A DNA stretch of 64,000 nucleotides from Bacteroidia bacterium (lineage in GTDB: Bacteria > Bacteroidota > Bacteroidia > M30B66). The DNA lies in the NCBI GenBank assembly GCA_019695235.1, contig JAIBAI010000001.1, positions 78,476-142,475 on the forward strand, written 5' to 3'. Positions 10,469 through 21,490 of the stretch are shown here, in pieces. The translations under genes were made by a program, and so were the position numbers. The notes beneath the pieces are model-generated. The model was not told where the DNA came from and made no database searches. It saw only the letters and a list, made by a program, of their open reading frames with translations. Numbering within the stretch: the first letter of the stretch is position 1; every line of letters starts with the position of its first letter.

Positions 10469-11719
10469 TTGCCGGTGAACCTTACGCACTTCAAAAAAAA
10501 AATTTTCAATGACCCTGTGTATGGTTTCATTACCATACCTGATGCCAACACTTTAAAGTTAATTGAACATCCCTGGTTTCAGCGGCTAAGGCGCATCCGA
10601 CAGTTAGGGATGACAGATTTGGTATATCCGGGAGCGCATCATTCAAGATTTCATCATGCATTAGGGGCGATGCATTTAATGGGTCTTGCAATAGAAAACC
10701 TTCGTGGAAAGGGGCAGGAAATTTCTGAACAAGAGGCTTTTGGCGCCAGAGCAGCGATATTGTTGCATGATATTGGGCACGGACCCTTTTCGCATGCGCT
10801 TGAAAAATCAATTTTGCCAGGCTTGAAGCATGAAGAGTTGTCGCTGCGTATGATGCATGAGTTGAATCGCGAATTGGCATTTGAACTTGACTTATGCCTG
10901 AAAATTTTCACCGGAAACTATCAGAAGCAGTTTTTACATCAGTTGGTTTCAAGCCAGTTAGACGTAGATCGCTTAGATTACCTGAACAGAGACAGTTTTT
11001 ATACTGGTGTTACAGAGGGCACTGTTGGATTTGATCGCATCATCAAGATGATGGATGTAATTGATGGCCAACTTGTTATAGAAGAAAAAGGAATTTACAG
11101 TGTAGAGAAATTTATTCTTGCCAGGCGCTTTATGTATTGGCAGGTATATTTACATAAAACTGTTATTTCAGCAGAAAACATGTTGGTAAATCTTTTGAAG
11201 CGTGCCAGGGTATTAACTGCGCAAGGGCAACAAGTACCAGCATCCAGAAATTTAAAGTATTTCCTGCGAAAGGGACTTGACTGGACACCTGAGGCAGGCG
11301 ATATGGAAACACTTGAGGCGTATGCGGGCTTAGATGATTATGATATATTTGCATCCGCAAAAGAATGGCTCAATCATTCGGATAAAATTCTATCTGAATT
11401 GAGTCATCGGCTAATAAACAGACAATTGTTACGGATACGTATAGAAAATATGCCATTCACGGATGAAATGGTAAACCGGTACAAAGAGCGCTGGCAGGCC
11501 AAAGGCAATAAGAAAGAAGATGCAGAATACTTTATCTTCACCGGAGAAATACAAAATAGTGCGTACCGGGTTGATGAAGAGAAGATTAACGTATGCTTAA
11601 AATCAGGTAAAGTGTTAGATATCAGAGAAGCTTCAGAGCAATTGCGTTTATCAGTACTTACAGAATCTACCAAAAAATATTTTTTATGTTACCCGAAAGA
11701 ACTCGGGGAAACCAACTAA
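10469..11719 (+). CDS. HD-domain phosphohydrolase (dNTPase-like)
   Basis: A 416-residue HD-superfamily protein. The metal-binding motifs appear in order: H..RFHHALG (about residues 53-60), the HD doublet in LLHDIGHG (about 99-106), and the distal Asp in [11 protein letters not shown] (about 160-170). The family (SAMHD1/YwfO-like) hydrolyses nucleotides such as dNTPs, but the substrate here is unknown. No ATG is available at the N-terminus. The frame starts with TTG at 10469 or GTG at 10475, just before the conserved [12 protein letters not shown]. It lies four bases upstream of lpxD and is probably co-transcribed with the lipid A genes. It is divergent from porX. Confidence 0.88.
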   Translation: MPVNLTHFKKKIFNDPVYGFITIPDANTLKLIEHPWFQRLRRIRQLGMTDLVYPGAHHSRFHHALGAMHLMGLAIENLRGKGQEISEQEAFGARAAILLHDIGHGPFSHALEKSILPGLKHEELSLRMMHELNRELAFELDLCLKIFTGNYQKQFLHQLVSSQLDVDRLDYLNRDSFYTGVTEGTVGFDRIIKMMDVIDGQLVIEEKGIYSVEKFILARRFMYWQVYLHKTVISAENMLVNLLKRARVLTAQGQQVPASRNLKYFLRKGLDWTPEAGDMETLEAYAGLDDYDIFASAKEWLNHSDKILSELSHRLINRQLLRIRIENMPFTDEMVNRYKERWQAKGNKKEDAEYFIFTGEIQNSAYRVDEEKINVCLKSGKVLDIREASEQLRLSVLTESTKKYFLCYPKELGETN

Positions 11720-11723
11720 ACGG

Positions 11724-12770
11724 ATGGAATTCACCGCACAACAAATAGCAGACCTTTTAGGAGGCCGGGTTGAAGGCAACCCTGAGGTAAAAATTAGCCG
11801 ATTGTCGAAAATAGAGGAGGGGCAGCCCGGTTCTCTTTCATTTCTGGCAAATCCAAAATACGAGGAGCATATTTATCGTACGCAGGCCTCAGTGGTGATA
11901 GTTGCTGAAAGTTTTGTGCCAGAACAACCAGTTCAGGCTAATCTTATCAGAGTGAGTAATCCTTACAAAAGTTTTGCCGTACTATTAGAGACCTATAACA
12001 AGATAAATATAGGAAAAAGTGGAAGGGAGCAGCCGCATTATATAGCTGCCACAGCCGAAATTGGTGAAAATCCTTACATCGGAGCTTTTGTTTACATCGG
12101 TGAGAATGCACGTATTGGCAGAGATGTTAAATTATATCCAGGCGTATATATAGGCGATAATGTGCAGATTGGTGATAACACTATTATTTATCCCGGAGTA
12201 AAGGTCTATTCAGAAACCTCTATTGGGAAAGACTGCAGAATTCATGCAGGGGTAATTATTGGGGCCGACGGTTTCGGATTTGCCCCTCAGGATGATACCA
12301 ATTACCTTAAGGTTGCTCAAATTGGCAATGTGATTATTGAAGACCATGTTGAAATTGGTTCAAACACCACAATTGACAGGGCAACGTTGGGCTCAACAAT
12401 CATCAGGAAAGGGGTAAAACTTGACAATCTGATACAGATTGCCCATAATGTTGAAATTGGAGAACATACAGTTATTGCTGCACAAACAGGGGTGGCAGGC
12501 TCTACTAAAATTGGTCGTTTTTGTATGATTGGCGGCCAGGTAGGTATCATCGGGCACCTTACAATTGCCGATAAGGTAAAGATTGCGGCACAATCAGGAG
12601 TTGGAGCCAGTATTCTGAACGAAGGAGAAATCATTCAGGGTTCTCCGGCCTTTGGTATTGGAGAGTACAAGAAGGCTTATATCGGCTTTAGGAAATTACC
12701 AGAATTGCAAGCAAAACTGGAAGAATTGGAAAAATTAATGAAGGAAATTCAGGAACTCAATAATGGCTAA
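11724..12770 (+). CDS. lpxD: UDP-3-O-(3-hydroxyacyl)glucosamine N-acyltransferase LpxD
   Basis: The third enzyme of lipid A synthesis, adding the N-linked hydroxyacyl chain to UDP-3-O-acylglucosamine in the cytoplasm. Residues 1-100 form the uridine-binding domain ([14 protein letters not shown]...SFLANPKYE). From about residue 105 to 315 runs a left-handed parallel beta helix of hexapeptide repeats ([11 protein letters not shown]...). The likely catalytic His is H241 in [11 protein letters not shown]-terminal helix rich in Glu and Lys closes the 348-residue protein, the usual length. Its last eight bases overlap lpxC/fabZ, so translation is probably coupled. Confidence 0.97.
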   Translation: MEFTAQQIADLLGGRVEGNPEVKISRLSKIEEGQPGSLSFLANPKYEEHIYRTQASVVIVAESFVPEQPVQANLIRVSNPYKSFAVLLETYNKINIGKSGREQPHYIAATAEIGENPYIGAFVYIGENARIGRDVKLYPGVYIGDNVQIGDNTIIYPGVKVYSETSIGKDCRIHAGVIIGADGFGFAPQDDTNYLKVAQIGNVIIEDHVEIGSNTTIDRATLGSTIIRKGVKLDNLIQIAHNVEIGEHTVIAAQTGVAGSTKIGRFCMIGGQVGIIGHLTIADKVKIAAQSGVGASILNEGEIIQGSPAFGIGEYKKAYIGFRKLPELQAKLEELEKLMKEIQELNNG

Positions 12771-14166
12771 TTTACAAAGAACCATCTCGGAGAGTATCAG
12801 CATTTCAGGGGTTGGGCTGCACACAGGAGCTAAGGTAACGCTAACATTTAAACCTGCGGAAATCAATACAGGTATCCGGTTTAAACGTACAGATCTGGAT
12901 GAGAGTCGTGAAATTCCTGCGGATGCTGATTTGGTTTCCAATACCGATCGTGGAACCACCATTACACTTGATGGGGCGAGCGTATCAACGGTAGAGCATG
13001 CCTTAGCAGCAGCTGCCGGGCTAGAAATTGATAACCTGTTGATTGAAGTGAATGGCCCGGAAGTACCTATCATGGACGGAAGTGCCAAGCATTTTATTGA
13101 TATACTAATCAAAGCAGGCATTAAAAGCCAGGAAGCAGAAAGGGTTTACCTCGAACTGGATGAAGTAGTCACATATACCGATTCTGATAAGGATATTGAA
13201 ATTATTGCTATTCCATCAGATAAATTCCAGGTGAATGTGAGTATAGATTTTAACTCAAAAGTGCTTGGTTTTCAACATGCACGACTTGAAAATCTGCATG
13301 ATTTTACTGAAGAAATAGCATCCTGCCGCACATTCGTTTTTTTACATGAACTAAAGATGTTGCTTGAGCACAACCTTATTAAAGGAGGTGATTTAAGCAA
13401 TGCCATTGTATATGTTGATAAACCTTTATCAGAAGTTGAGCAGGCTGAGTTAGCAGCATTATTTCACAAAAAAGACCTCATGGTTACCGGTGAAGGAATG
13501 CTTAACAACATTGAACCACAGTTCCAAAACGAAGCAGCCCGTCACAAACTATTAGATGTAATAGGTGATTTGGCTTTAGTGGGTGTACCTATTAAGGCCA
13601 AAATATTTGCAAATAAACCCGGGCATGCAGCAAACGTTGCATTTGCCCGCCTATTAAAGCAGAAGCTCAAAGCAAAAAAAACAAAGGCTACCGAAGGGCC
13701 GGGAATTGATCCGGGGGTAGAACCATTGTATAATATCAATGACATCATGAGGATTTTGCCTCATCGTCAGCCATTTCTGATGATTGACAAGATTCTTGAG
13801 ATGAGTGACAACCATGTAATAGGCATGAAAAATGTTACCATGAACGAAGACTTTTTTCGTGGTCATTTTCCAGGCGCTCCGGTAATGCCAGGAGTCTTAA
13901 TTGTTGAGGCCATGGCACAGGTTGGAGGAATTCTGGCATTAAGCACTGTACCCGATCCGGAAAACTACCTTACCTATTTCTTAAAAATTGATAATGTACG
14001 TTTTAAACAAAAAGTTACTCCCGGTGATACACTCGTTTTTAAACTTGATTTGTTAAGTCCGATCAGACGCGGAATATGCCACATGAAAGGGGTAGCTTAT
14101 GTTAATAATAAAGCCGTTACAGAAGCAGAAATGATGGCACAGATTGTAAAGGATAAAAAAGATTGA
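12763..14166 (+). CDS. lpxC/fabZ: Bifunctional UDP-3-O-acyl-GlcNAc deacetylase / 3-hydroxyacyl-ACP dehydratase (LpxC-FabZ fusion)
   Basis: A fusion of 467 residues. The LpxC half (1 to about 310) is the Zn-dependent deacetylase committing step of lipid A synthesis, with metal ligands H79 (VEHALA), H261 and D265 (HKLLD). The FabZ half (about 325-467) is a hot-dog dehydratase of fatty acid elongation, with catalytic His334 ([11 protein letters not shown]) and Glu382 ([11 protein letters not shown]). The Lys-rich stretch [14 protein letters not shown] (about 301-315) looks like the linker. Fusing the two enzymes that compete for hydroxyacyl-ACP use is a known feature of Bacteroidota. Start ATG lies within the lpxD 3' end (ATGGCTAA). 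Confidence 0.97.
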   Translation: MANLQRTISESISISGVGLHTGAKVTLTFKPAEINTGIRFKRTDLDESREIPADADLVSNTDRGTTITLDGASVSTVEHALAAAAGLEIDNLLIEVNGPEVPIMDGSAKHFIDILIKAGIKSQEAERVYLELDEVVTYTDSDKDIEIIAIPSDKFQVNVSIDFNSKVLGFQHARLENLHDFTEEIASCRTFVFLHELKMLLEHNLIKGGDLSNAIVYVDKPLSEVEQAELAALFHKKDLMVTGEGMLNNIEPQFQNEAARHKLLDVIGDLALVGVPIKAKIFANKPGHAANVAFARLLKQKLKAKKTKATEGPGIDPGVEPLYNINDIMRILPHRQPFLMIDKILEMSDNHVIGMKNVTMNEDFFRGHFPGAPVMPGVLIVEAMAQVGGILALSTVPDPENYLTYFLKIDNVRFKQKVTPGDTLVFKLDLLSPIRRGICHMKGVAYVNNKAVTEAEMMAQIVKDKKD

Positions 14167-14176
14167 TGCAATCACC

Positions 14177-14184
14177 TACCTTTG
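14177..14184 (+). promoter_or_regulatory. Internal -7 box TACCTTTG before lpxA
   Basis: TACCTTTG lies in the 31-base gap between lpxC/fabZ and lpxA and ends 13 bases before the lpxA ATG. It could provide an internal promoter within the lipid A gene cluster. Confidence 0.4.
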
Positions 14185-14197
14185 TTGCACCAAACAC

Positions 14198-14989
14198 ATG
14201 AACAATACTTTTGTATCCATACACCCTAAGGCCCTGATAGGTCAGAATGTAATCATTGAGCCTTTTACAACCATCCATGCAGATGTGGTGATAGGTGACA
14301 ACACCTGGATTGGTTCAAATGTGACCATAATGGATGGGGCGAGAATTGGAAACAACTGCCGTATTTTTCCGGGCGCAGTTATTTCAGCTATACCGCAGGA
14401 TTTAAAATTCAATGGAGAGGTTACCACAGCAGAAATTGGTAATAATGTAATAATACGTGAGTGTGTTACGATAAACAGGGGGACAAGTGACCGTATGAAA
14501 ACGGTTGTTGGTTCAAACACTTTACTGATGGCATACACGCACATTGCCCATGATTGCATGATTGGAGAACATGTGATAATTGCCAACGCAGGTACACTTG
14601 GCGGGCATGTGGTAATTCAGGACTATGCCCGTATCGGTGGCGTGACAGCAATTCACCAGTTTGTTAATATTGGTCGTCATGTGATGGTTTCAGGCGGTTC
14701 ATTGGTGCGTAAAGACATTCCACCATTTGTTAAAGCAGGTCGTGAGCCACTTGCTTATGTGGGGGTTAACTCAATAGGCTTAAGACGTGCCGGATTTTCA
14801 AGCGAAGCAATCAATGGGGTTCAGGAGGTGTACAGGAAGATTTTTATGAGCGGTTTGAATACTTCAAAGGCATTATTGGCCGTGGAGGCCGAATTGGCAC
14901 CATCTCCAGAGCGTGACGAGATCATTCTGTTTATTCAGGGAGCCAGCCGGGGAATTATGCGTGGCTATGGTGCAATGAGTGAAGAGTAA
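14198..14989 (+). CDS. lpxA: Acyl-ACP--UDP-N-acetylglucosamine O-acyltransferase LpxA
   Basis: The first enzyme of lipid A synthesis, transferring 3-hydroxyacyl from ACP to UDP-GlcNAc. A hexapeptide-repeat left-handed beta helix covers about residues 5-185, followed by the helical C-terminal domain (SIGLRRAGFSSEAINGVQ...). The catalytic His is H118 in HIAHDC (E. coli H125). The length of 263 residues is standard. It follows lpxC/fabZ by 31 bases, completing the lpxD-lpxC/fabZ-lpxA order common in Bacteroidota. A TAnnTTTG box in the gap suggests it can also be transcribed alone. Confidence 0.97.
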   Translation: MNNTFVSIHPKALIGQNVIIEPFTTIHADVVIGDNTWIGSNVTIMDGARIGNNCRIFPGAVISAIPQDLKFNGEVTTAEIGNNVIIRECVTINRGTSDRMKTVVGSNTLLMAYTHIAHDCMIGEHVIIANAGTLGGHVVIQDYARIGGVTAIHQFVNIGRHVMVSGGSLVRKDIPPFVKAGREPLAYVGVNSIGLRRAGFSSEAINGVQEVYRKIFMSGLNTSKALLAVEAELAPSPERDEIILFIQGASRGIMRGYGAMSEE

Positions 14990-15013
14990 TTAGCAAAATA
15001 AATATTTTAATCA

Positions 15014-15628
15014 ATGGAAATTATAGCAGAAGGCCTGGGCAAGCGCTATAACTTTCAGTGGATTTTTAGCGAAATTCAATGGCACATTGAACAGGGGAGT
15101 AAGTGGGTGATTTTGGGTGCAAATGGTTCGGGCAAATCTACCTTGCTTCAAATAATAGCAGGGGCGCATCATGCTTCGGCAGGCGATATTACCTGGAAAG
15201 CCCAAGGCCAATTAATTGACGCCGAGCAGGTATATCAATATGTAAGCTTAGCTGCCCCATATCTTGAATTGATTGAAGATTTCACCTTAAAGGAGCATTT
15301 GGCCTTTCATTTTTCCTTAAAACAAACGCAACTATCCCTGGCAGATTTGGTGCATCTTTCGAGTCTGTCACATGCTGCTGACCGGCCTATACGTTATTAT
15401 TCTTCAGGTATGAAGCAAAGGGTAAGGCTTTTATTGGCAATATGCAGCAAAGCACCACTGTTATTACTTGACGAGCCTACATCGAACTTAGATGAGGCAG
15501 GGATTCAATGGTACCAGAACCTTGTACATGAATTTGCCACAGACAAAACCATTGTTGTAGCTTCGAATCATCAAAGCAGAGAATATGCTTTTTGTGATAA
15601 GCAACTTAGCCTTGTGGCGGCTTCATGA
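15014..15628 (+). CDS. ABC transporter ATP-binding protein (small, stand-alone)
   Basis: A 204-residue ABC ATPase without a membrane domain. Walker A GANGSGKST is near residues 36-44, the signature loop appears as YYSSGMKQRVRL (a degenerate LSGGQ), and Walker B is LLLLDEPTSNLD, followed by the H-loop in ASNHQ. Short ATPases with SSGMKQR signatures are typical of ABC-2-type exporters, but no permease is adjacent, so partner and substrate are unknown. It lies 24 bases after lpxA and overlaps the next gene by four bases (ATGA). Confidence 0.88.
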   Translation: MEIIAEGLGKRYNFQWIFSEIQWHIEQGSKWVILGANGSGKSTLLQIIAGAHHASAGDITWKAQGQLIDAEQVYQYVSLAAPYLELIEDFTLKEHLAFHFSLKQTQLSLADLVHLSSLSHAADRPIRYYSSGMKQRVRLLLAICSKAPLLLLDEPTSNLDEAGIQWYQNLVHEFATDKTIVVASNHQSREYAFCDKQLSLVAAS

Positions 15629-16131
15629 AACGCATCGGCTTACTTTCAGATACGCATGGTTTTTTCGACCCTGCTATTTACAAGTATTTTGAGTCGTGTG
15701 ATGAGATATGGCATGCCGGAGATATTGGTACAATAGCTGTAGCTGAGCAATGTGAGTTATTTAAACCCTTTCGGGCTGTTTATGGCAATATTGACGGGGC
15801 TGATTTGAGAATACGTTATCCTGAAAAGCTGCGCTTTAGATGTGAAGGTTTAGATGTGCTGATGGTACATATTGGGGGCTATCCGGGTCGTTATACGCAT
15901 ACTGTTAGGCACGAATTAAGTATTAAACCGCCTGGATTATTCATAAGCGGGCATTCGCATATTTTAAAAGTCATTCCTGACCATGCAAACAAGCTTTTGC
16001 ATATCAACCCCGGGGCAGCAGGAAATCATGGGATTCATAAGGTAAAAACCCTTGTCAGGTTTAGCATAGAGCAGGGCAGGGTACATGAACTTGAAGTAAT
16101 TGAAATCGGCAACAGGGGCCGAATTTTATAA
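15625..16131 (+). CDS. Metallophosphoesterase, YfcE/MJ0936 family
   Basis: A 168-residue calcineurin-like phosphodiesterase. All metal motifs are present in order: SDTHG, GDIG, GNIDG and SGHSH. The small single-domain form matches the YfcE/MJ0936 family, which cleaves phosphodiesters in vitro and whose natural substrate is generally unknown. The start overlaps the stop of the ABC ATPase (ATGA). A strong hairpin follows its stop codon, between it and the convergent clpC. Confidence 0.9.
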   Translation: MKRIGLLSDTHGFFDPAIYKYFESCDEIWHAGDIGTIAVAEQCELFKPFRAVYGNIDGADLRIRYPEKLRFRCEGLDVLMVHIGGYPGRYTHTVRHELSIKPPGLFISGHSHILKVIPDHANKLLHINPGAAGNHGIHKVKTLVRFSIEQGRVHELEVIEIGNRGRIL

Positions 16132-16136
16132 ACAAA

Positions 16137-16164
16137 AAGGCCGGACGCTTTTGAATCCGGCCTT
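16137..16164 (-). terminator. Intrinsic terminator of clpC (possibly bidirectional)
   Basis: Arms AAGGCCGGA (16137-16145) and TCCGGCCTT (16156-16164) form a perfect 9-bp stem with a 10-base loop between two convergent genes. Read on the minus strand the stem is followed by TTTTTGTT, so it best serves clpC. On the plus strand the T-tract is poor. Confidence 0.8.
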
Positions 16165-16184
16165 ACTGCACTTTATAGGTTTAG

Positions 16185-18725
16185 CTAATCATTTTCATCA
16201 CCAGCTTTTTTCTTCTTTTTCCCTTTGATGACTTTAAGACTTATTTCTTTCTTCTCTTCATCAAAAGAAAGCGCTATGGTATCGCCTTCCTGCAAGCTGG
16301 CTCCAATAATCTGTTCTGCAAGCGGATCTTCAACATACTTTTGAATAGCACGTTTTAGAGGGCGTGCGCCAAACTGGGCGTCAAAACCTTTTTCAACAAT
16401 GAAGTCACGGGCATTTTCTTCAAGCTTGATCTTGTACCCCATGTTTTCAATTCGTTTGTATAACTGCGACAATTCAATATCAATAATTTGATTGATATTT
16501 TCTTTTGAAAGTGAATTGAACATGATTACATCATCAACACGGTTGAGGAACTCAGGAGCAAATGCTTTTTTAAGTGCATTTTCAACAACACCACGTTCAT
16601 GGTCAGATGAAGAAGCCATTTTTGCGCCGGTGCTAAAACCAACTCCCTGGCCAAAATCTTTTAACTGTCTTGAACCAATATTGGAGGTCATAATGATGAT
16701 AGCATTCTTGAAATCAATTTTTCTTCCAAGGCTATCTGTGAGTTGACCATCATCAAGCACCTGCAGTAAAAGATTAAATACATCCGGATGTGCTTTTTCA
16801 ATTTCATCCAGTAAGATAACTGAATAGGGTTTACGACGTACCTTTTCAGTAAGTTGCCCACCTTCTTCATAACCTACATATCCGGGAGGGGCACCTATCA
16901 GGCGTGAAACAGCGAATTTCTCCATGTATTCGCTCATATCAATTCTAATCAGGGCATCATCGCTATCGAAGAGGTATTTTGAAAGCACTTTGGCCAATTG
17001 TGTTTTGCCAACCCCGGTAGGACCAAGGAAGATAAATGAACCAATAGGGCGGTTAGGGTCTTTTAAACCTGCTCTGTTACGTTGAATTGCTTTTACGACT
17101 TTTCTGATAGCATCATCCTGGCCGATAACTTTGTCTTTTATCTGGTCGTACATTTTCACCAGGCGACTGCTTTCATTTTGAGCGATACGTTGGGTAGGCA
17201 CGCCAGTCATCATAGCAACAACCTCGGCTACATTGTCTTCGGTAACAGTTTGGCGATTGTTACGTGTTTCTTCTTCCCATGCTTTTTTTGCCGCTTCAAG
17301 CTGTTCGATCAGGTTTTTCTCTTTATCGCGAAGGCGGGCAGCTTCCTCGTACTTCTGGCTTTTAACCACCTGGATTTTCTCAGCTTTTATTGCCTCGATT
17401 TTTTGCTCGATATCAAGAATATTTTGTGGCACATTGATATTTGTAATGTGTACTCTTGAGCCGGCTTCATCCAGGGCATCAATTGCTTTATCCGGCAAAT
17501 GGCGGTCGCTCACATAGCGCTGTGTAAGTAACACGCATGCCTTTAAAGCGTCAGGGGTATAGACCACATTATGGTGATCTTCATATTTCCCTTTGATATT
17601 GTTAAGAATCTGAAGTGTTTCTTCTTCTGATGTAGGGTCAACGATCACTTTCTGGAAACGACGTTCAAGCGCACCGTCTTTTTCGATGTACTGGCGATAT
17701 TCATCCAGGGTTGTTGCACCAATGCATTGAATTTCACCACGTGCAAGCGCCGGTTTAAACATATTTGAAGCATCCAGAGAACCGCTTGCACCACCGGCAC
17801 CAACAATAGTATGAATCTCGTCAATAAAGAGAATAACATCCGGTGATTTTTCCAATTCATTTAAAACAGCCTTCATGCGTTCTTCGAACTGGCCGCGGTA
17901 TTTAGTACCAGCTACAAGAGAGGCAAGGTCAAGGGTAATTACCCTTTTATCGAAGAGCACACGGCTAACCTTTTTTTGTACGATACGCAGTGCGAGGCCT
18001 TCTGCAATTGCCGATTTACCTACGCCCGGTTCACCAATTAGAATTGGGTTGTTCTTTTTTCTTCGTGACAGAATTTGTGATACACGTTCGATTTCCTTTT
18101 CCCGTCCGACGATAGGGTCAAGTTTCCCTTCGTCAGCGGCACGGGTGAGGTCACGGCCAAAATTATCAAGAACGGGCGTTTTCGACTTGGTGTCGCTTAC
18201 TTTCTTAGCTCCGGAGCCTCCGAAGGTACCACCATCTTCATCGTTGTCGTCGTCGAGTGGGTTGCTTTGTGCCTGTGCCCGTGGTTCTTCGGTAAGCAGG
18301 CTTTTGAGTTCGTCTCTCACGCTGTTGTAGTTTACGTTAAACTTTTCGAGGGTTTTGGTTACGATATTGTCTTCGTCTTTTAAAATGGCAAGCAGCAGGT
18401 GTTCAGTACCAATAAGACTGGTCTTAAAAAGCCGGGCCTCCAGATAAGTAACCTTCAATGCCTTTTCGGCTTGCTTTACTAAAGGAATTGTATTTACTGA
18501 AAGGTTTTTGCCGGAAGATACTTTAATAGATGCTTCCAGTTGTTTACGCAATTCAGGAATATCTACATTAAGATTTTTAAGGATTTTAATTGCCATGCCT
18601 TCGCCTTCGCGAATAATGCCGAGCAGCAGATGCTCAACACCCATATAGTCGTGCCCAAGGCGCAAGGCTTCTTCTTTACTGTACGAAATAACATCTTTAA
18701 CCCTTGGGGAGAATCGCGCTTCCAT
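16185..18725 (-). CDS. clpC: ATP-dependent Clp protease ATP-binding subunit ClpC
   Basis: An 846-residue AAA+ unfoldase that feeds substrates to ClpP. Two Clp-N repeats occupy about residues 1-145, followed by an acidic linker (DDDNDEDGG). AAA1 has Walker A GEPGVGKS near residue 230, a UVR motif ([21 protein letters not shown]) is near 458, and AAA2 has GPTGVGKT near 568. The hydrophobic VGF tripeptide in GQGVGFSTG is the ClpP-binding loop, which confirms a protease partner in place of a ClpB-type disaggregase. The tail is very lysine-rich (GKKKKKAG). It is transcribed alone and divergently from gyrA. Confidence 0.97.
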   Translation of the reverse strand: MEARFSPRVKDVISYSKEEALRLGHDYMGVEHLLLGIIREGEGMAIKILKNLNVDIPELRKQLEASIKVSSGKNLSVNTIPLVKQAEKALKVTYLEARLFKTSLIGTEHLLLAILKDEDNIVTKTLEKFNVNYNSVRDELKSLLTEEPRAQAQSNPLDDDNDEDGGTFGGSGAKKVSDTKSKTPVLDNFGRDLTRAADEGKLDPIVGREKEIERVSQILSRRKKNNPILIGEPGVGKSAIAEGLALRIVQKKVSRVLFDKRVITLDLASLVAGTKYRGQFEERMKAVLNELEKSPDVILFIDEIHTIVGAGGASGSLDASNMFKPALARGEIQCIGATTLDEYRQYIEKDGALERRFQKVIVDPTSEEETLQILNNIKGKYEDHHNVVYTPDALKACVLLTQRYVSDRHLPDKAIDALDEAGSRVHITNINVPQNILDIEQKIEAIKAEKIQVVKSQKYEEAARLRDKEKNLIEQLEAAKKAWEEETRNNRQTVTEDNVAEVVAMMTGVPTQRIAQNESSRLVKMYDQIKDKVIGQDDAIRKVVKAIQRNRAGLKDPNRPIGSFIFLGPTGVGKTQLAKVLSKYLFDSDDALIRIDMSEYMEKFAVSRLIGAPPGYVGYEEGGQLTEKVRRKPYSVILLDEIEKAHPDVFNLLLQVLDDGQLTDSLGRKIDFKNAIIIMTSNIGSRQLKDFGQGVGFSTGAKMASSSDHERGVVENALKKAFAPEFLNRVDDVIMFNSLSKENINQIIDIELSQLYKRIENMGYKIKLEENARDFIVEKGFDAQFGARPLKRAIQKYVEDPLAEQIIGASLQEGDTIALSFDEEKKEISLKVIKGKKKKKAGDEND

Positions 18726-18756
18726 ATACTTTACTTGTTGATTTAGAACGGTTATT

Positions 18757-18764
18757 CAAAGATA
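18757..18764 (-). promoter_or_regulatory. -7 promoter box TATCTTTG for clpC
   Basis: On the minus strand TATCTTTG ends 31 bases before the clpC ATG. A TTG triplet sits about 16 bases further upstream, near the usual -33 position. Confidence 0.55.
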
Positions 18765-18899
18765 GTGAAATAAAATCCGGCAATGGTGACAAATTTATGA
18801 CTGCAATAAGGGTTCGTGCCAGATGGCATTGTTAATTACAAACAGAATTTTGTTAATACCATGGGTATAAAAAAACTGAGTTGAACCGCATGAAATCTG

Positions 18900-18907
18900 T
18901 ACCTTCG
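18900..18907 (+). promoter_or_regulatory. Near-consensus -7 box (TACCTTCG) upstream of gyrA
   Basis: TACCTTCG differs from TAnnTTTG by one base and lies 60 bases before the gyrA ATG, giving a leader of about 55 bases. It is the best candidate in the clpC-gyrA divergent gap. Confidence 0.35.
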
Positions 18908-18967
18908 CTGCTTTAATTTCCGGAAGGAAGCAAACAAAAACCATTCAATTTTTGAAAATCTGAATTT

Positions 18968-21487
18968 ATGGCAGAAGGAGAACGGATTATTCCGATAAAT
19001 ATCGAAGATGAAATGAAGACGGCCTACATTGACTATTCAATGTCGGTCATTGTGTCACGTGCATTGCCCGACGTACGTGATGGCCTGAAGCCGGTGCATC
19101 GCCGTGTATTGTTTGGGATGCAGGAATTGGGGGTTTCTGCCGGAAGGCCCCATAAAAAATCGGCAAGGATTGTTGGGGAGGTCTTGGGTAAATACCATCC
19201 ACATGGCGACAGTTCTGTGTACGATACAATGGTACGGATGGCCCAGGTATGGAGTCTGCGTTACCCTTTGGTAGATGGTCAGGGAAATTTCGGTTCAGTT
19301 GATGGAGACAGTCCGGCTGCAATGCGTTATACCGAAGCCCGGTTGAAGCGGATTGCGGAGGAAATGCTTGCCGACATTGAAAAGAACACCGTTGATTTCA
19401 GGTTGAATTTTGATGATTCATTGGAAGAGCCAACGGTTTTACCAGCAAAGGTACCTCAGTTGCTTATCAATGGAGCAGCCGGTATTGCGGTGGGTATGGC
19501 CACCAATATGCCTCCGCACAATTTAGGCGAGGTGGTGGATGCCACAATCGCTTATATAGATGACCGGGAGATTGATATTGACGGGCTGATGCATTATGTA
19601 AAAGCACCTGATTTCCCAACAGGAGGTATTATATATGGGTACGAAGGTGTTAAGGAGGCGTTTCATACCGGACGAGGTCGGGTTGTGATGCGTGCCAGAA
19701 CTTCAATTGAGCAGGTTGATTCAGGAAGGGAGCGCATTATTGTAACTGAGATTCCTTATTTGGTGAATAAGGCGGAAATGATTAAAAAAACCGCCGAACT
19801 AATCAATGAGAAGAAGTTAGAAGGCATCAGTGATATCCGTGATGAGAGCGACCGCGAAGGGATGCGAATAGTATATGAGCTAAAAAGAGATTCAATTACC
19901 AGTGTTGTATTAAACAATTTATTCAAATACACTCAGTTACAATCCTCATTTTCAGTCAATAACATTGCACTTGTAAAGGGCAGGCCGGAGCTGTTGAATG
20001 TAAAGCAGCTGATTGCCAATTTTGTTGAGCACCGCCATGAAGTTGTTGTTCGGCGTACTCAATTTGATTTAGACCAGGCTGAGCAAAGGGCGCATATTCT
20101 TGAAGGTTACCTGATTGCATTGGATAATTTAGATGCAGTAATCTCATTAATTCGTGCATCAAGAACACCAGAGGATGCAAGGGAAGGTCTGATGGAAAGC
20201 TTTGGCTTGACAGAAATCCAGGCCAGGGCCATTCTGAACCTTACATTACAACGTTTAACTGGTCTTGAAAGGGAGAAAATTCGTGAGGAATATGACGAAT
20301 TGATGAAGACCATTGCTCATTTAAAAGAGATTCTGGCCAATGAAGGTTTGCGTATGCAAATCATCAAGGACGAGCTGGCCGAAATGAAGCAAAAGTATAA
20401 TGATGAACGGCGTACAGAGATTGTATTTGCAGCAGAAGATATGCGTATGGAAGACATCATTGCAGATGAGCCTTGCGTAATCACTGTTTCACACATGGGT
20501 TATATCAAGCGTACGAACCTGAACGAATACAGAACTCAGCGCCGAGGAGGTAAAGGCAGTATTGGTACAAGTACACGTGATGAGGACTTCCTGGAGCATT
20601 TATTTGTTGCTACAACGCATAATTACCTGTTGTTTTTCACCAAAAACGGACGTTGTTTTTGGATGCGTGCATTTGAAATTCCGGAAGGCTCAAAAGCTTC
20701 AAAAGGCAGGGCAATCCAGAATTTGATAAATATTCCTCCGGACGACAAAGTGGTAGCTTACGTGAATGTAAAAGACCTTACAGATGAGGAGTACATCAAT
20801 AGCAATTACATCATCATGTGTACCAATAAGGGAACCATTAAAAAGACCCTGTTGGAAGCCTATTCAAGGCCGCGCCAGAATGGTATCAATGCCATTACAG
20901 TTCGTGATGGTGAAACGCTTCTGGAAGCAAAGCTTACCAATGGTAAATGCGAAATCCTGATGGGATTGCGCTCAGGTCGTGCCATTCGCTTTCCGGAAGA
21001 AAAGGTGCGTGCCATGGGTCGTAATGCATCAGGAGTTAGAGGGGTAACCTTGTCGGGAGAGCAGGATGAAGTAGTTGGTATGGTTTGTGCAGAGAACAGC
21101 CAAACCCATATTTTGGTGGTATCTGAGAAGGGCTACGGAAAGCGTTCAGACATAGAAGATTATCGTATTACCAACCGGGGTGGAAAAGGAGTAAGGACCA
21201 TCAATATTACCGAAAAGACAGGCAATTTAATTGCCTTACTGGGGGTACTTGATGAGGACGATTTGATGATTATCACCAAATCAGGCGTAACGATTCGTAC
21301 AGCCGTTGAGCAACTTCGGGTAATGGGAAGGAATACGCAAGGGGTGAGGCTGATTAATCTGTCGAAAGGAGAAAGTATAGCTGCAGTAGCCAGGGTTGAT
21401 AAAGATGATGAAATGGAAGAGGGGGAAGGAGATGTTGAAAATCAAGGTGAACAAGGAGAAAATGCTGTTGAACCTGAAAATGAATAA
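18968..21487 (+). CDS. gyrA: DNA gyrase subunit A
   Basis: An 839-residue type IIA topoisomerase subunit that cuts and rejoins DNA during negative supercoiling. The active-site Tyr is Y121 in RYTEAR. The quinolone-determining region reads HGDSSVYDT, with Ser and Asp at the two resistance positions, so it appears wild type. The GyrA box QRRGGKG at residues 524-530 identifies it as gyrase and not ParC. Six beta-pinwheel blades follow, then an acidic tail rich in Glu and Asn (about 810-839). gyrB is not in the window. The TPR gene follows after three bases, so they likely share a transcript. Confidence 0.98.
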   Translation: MAEGERIIPINIEDEMKTAYIDYSMSVIVSRALPDVRDGLKPVHRRVLFGMQELGVSAGRPHKKSARIVGEVLGKYHPHGDSSVYDTMVRMAQVWSLRYPLVDGQGNFGSVDGDSPAAMRYTEARLKRIAEEMLADIEKNTVDFRLNFDDSLEEPTVLPAKVPQLLINGAAGIAVGMATNMPPHNLGEVVDATIAYIDDREIDIDGLMHYVKAPDFPTGGIIYGYEGVKEAFHTGRGRVVMRARTSIEQVDSGRERIIVTEIPYLVNKAEMIKKTAELINEKKLEGISDIRDESDREGMRIVYELKRDSITSVVLNNLFKYTQLQSSFSVNNIALVKGRPELLNVKQLIANFVEHRHEVVVRRTQFDLDQAEQRAHILEGYLIALDNLDAVISLIRASRTPEDAREGLMESFGLTEIQARAILNLTLQRLTGLEREKIREEYDELMKTIAHLKEILANEGLRMQIIKDELAEMKQKYNDERRTEIVFAAEDMRMEDIIADEPCVITVSHMGYIKRTNLNEYRTQRRGGKGSIGTSTRDEDFLEHLFVATTHNYLLFFTKNGRCFWMRAFEIPEGSKASKGRAIQNLINIPPDDKVVAYVNVKDLTDEEYINSNYIIMCTNKGTIKKTLLEAYSRPRQNGINAITVRDGETLLEAKLTNGKCEILMGLRSGRAIRFPEEKVRAMGRNASGVRGVTLSGEQDEVVGMVCAENSQTHILVVSEKGYGKRSDIEDYRITNRGGKGVRTINITEKTGNLIALLGVLDEDDLMIITKSGVTIRTAVEQLRVMGRNTQGVRLINLSKGESIAAVARVDKDDEMEEGEGDVENQGEQGENAVEPENE

Positions 21488-21490
21488 ACC

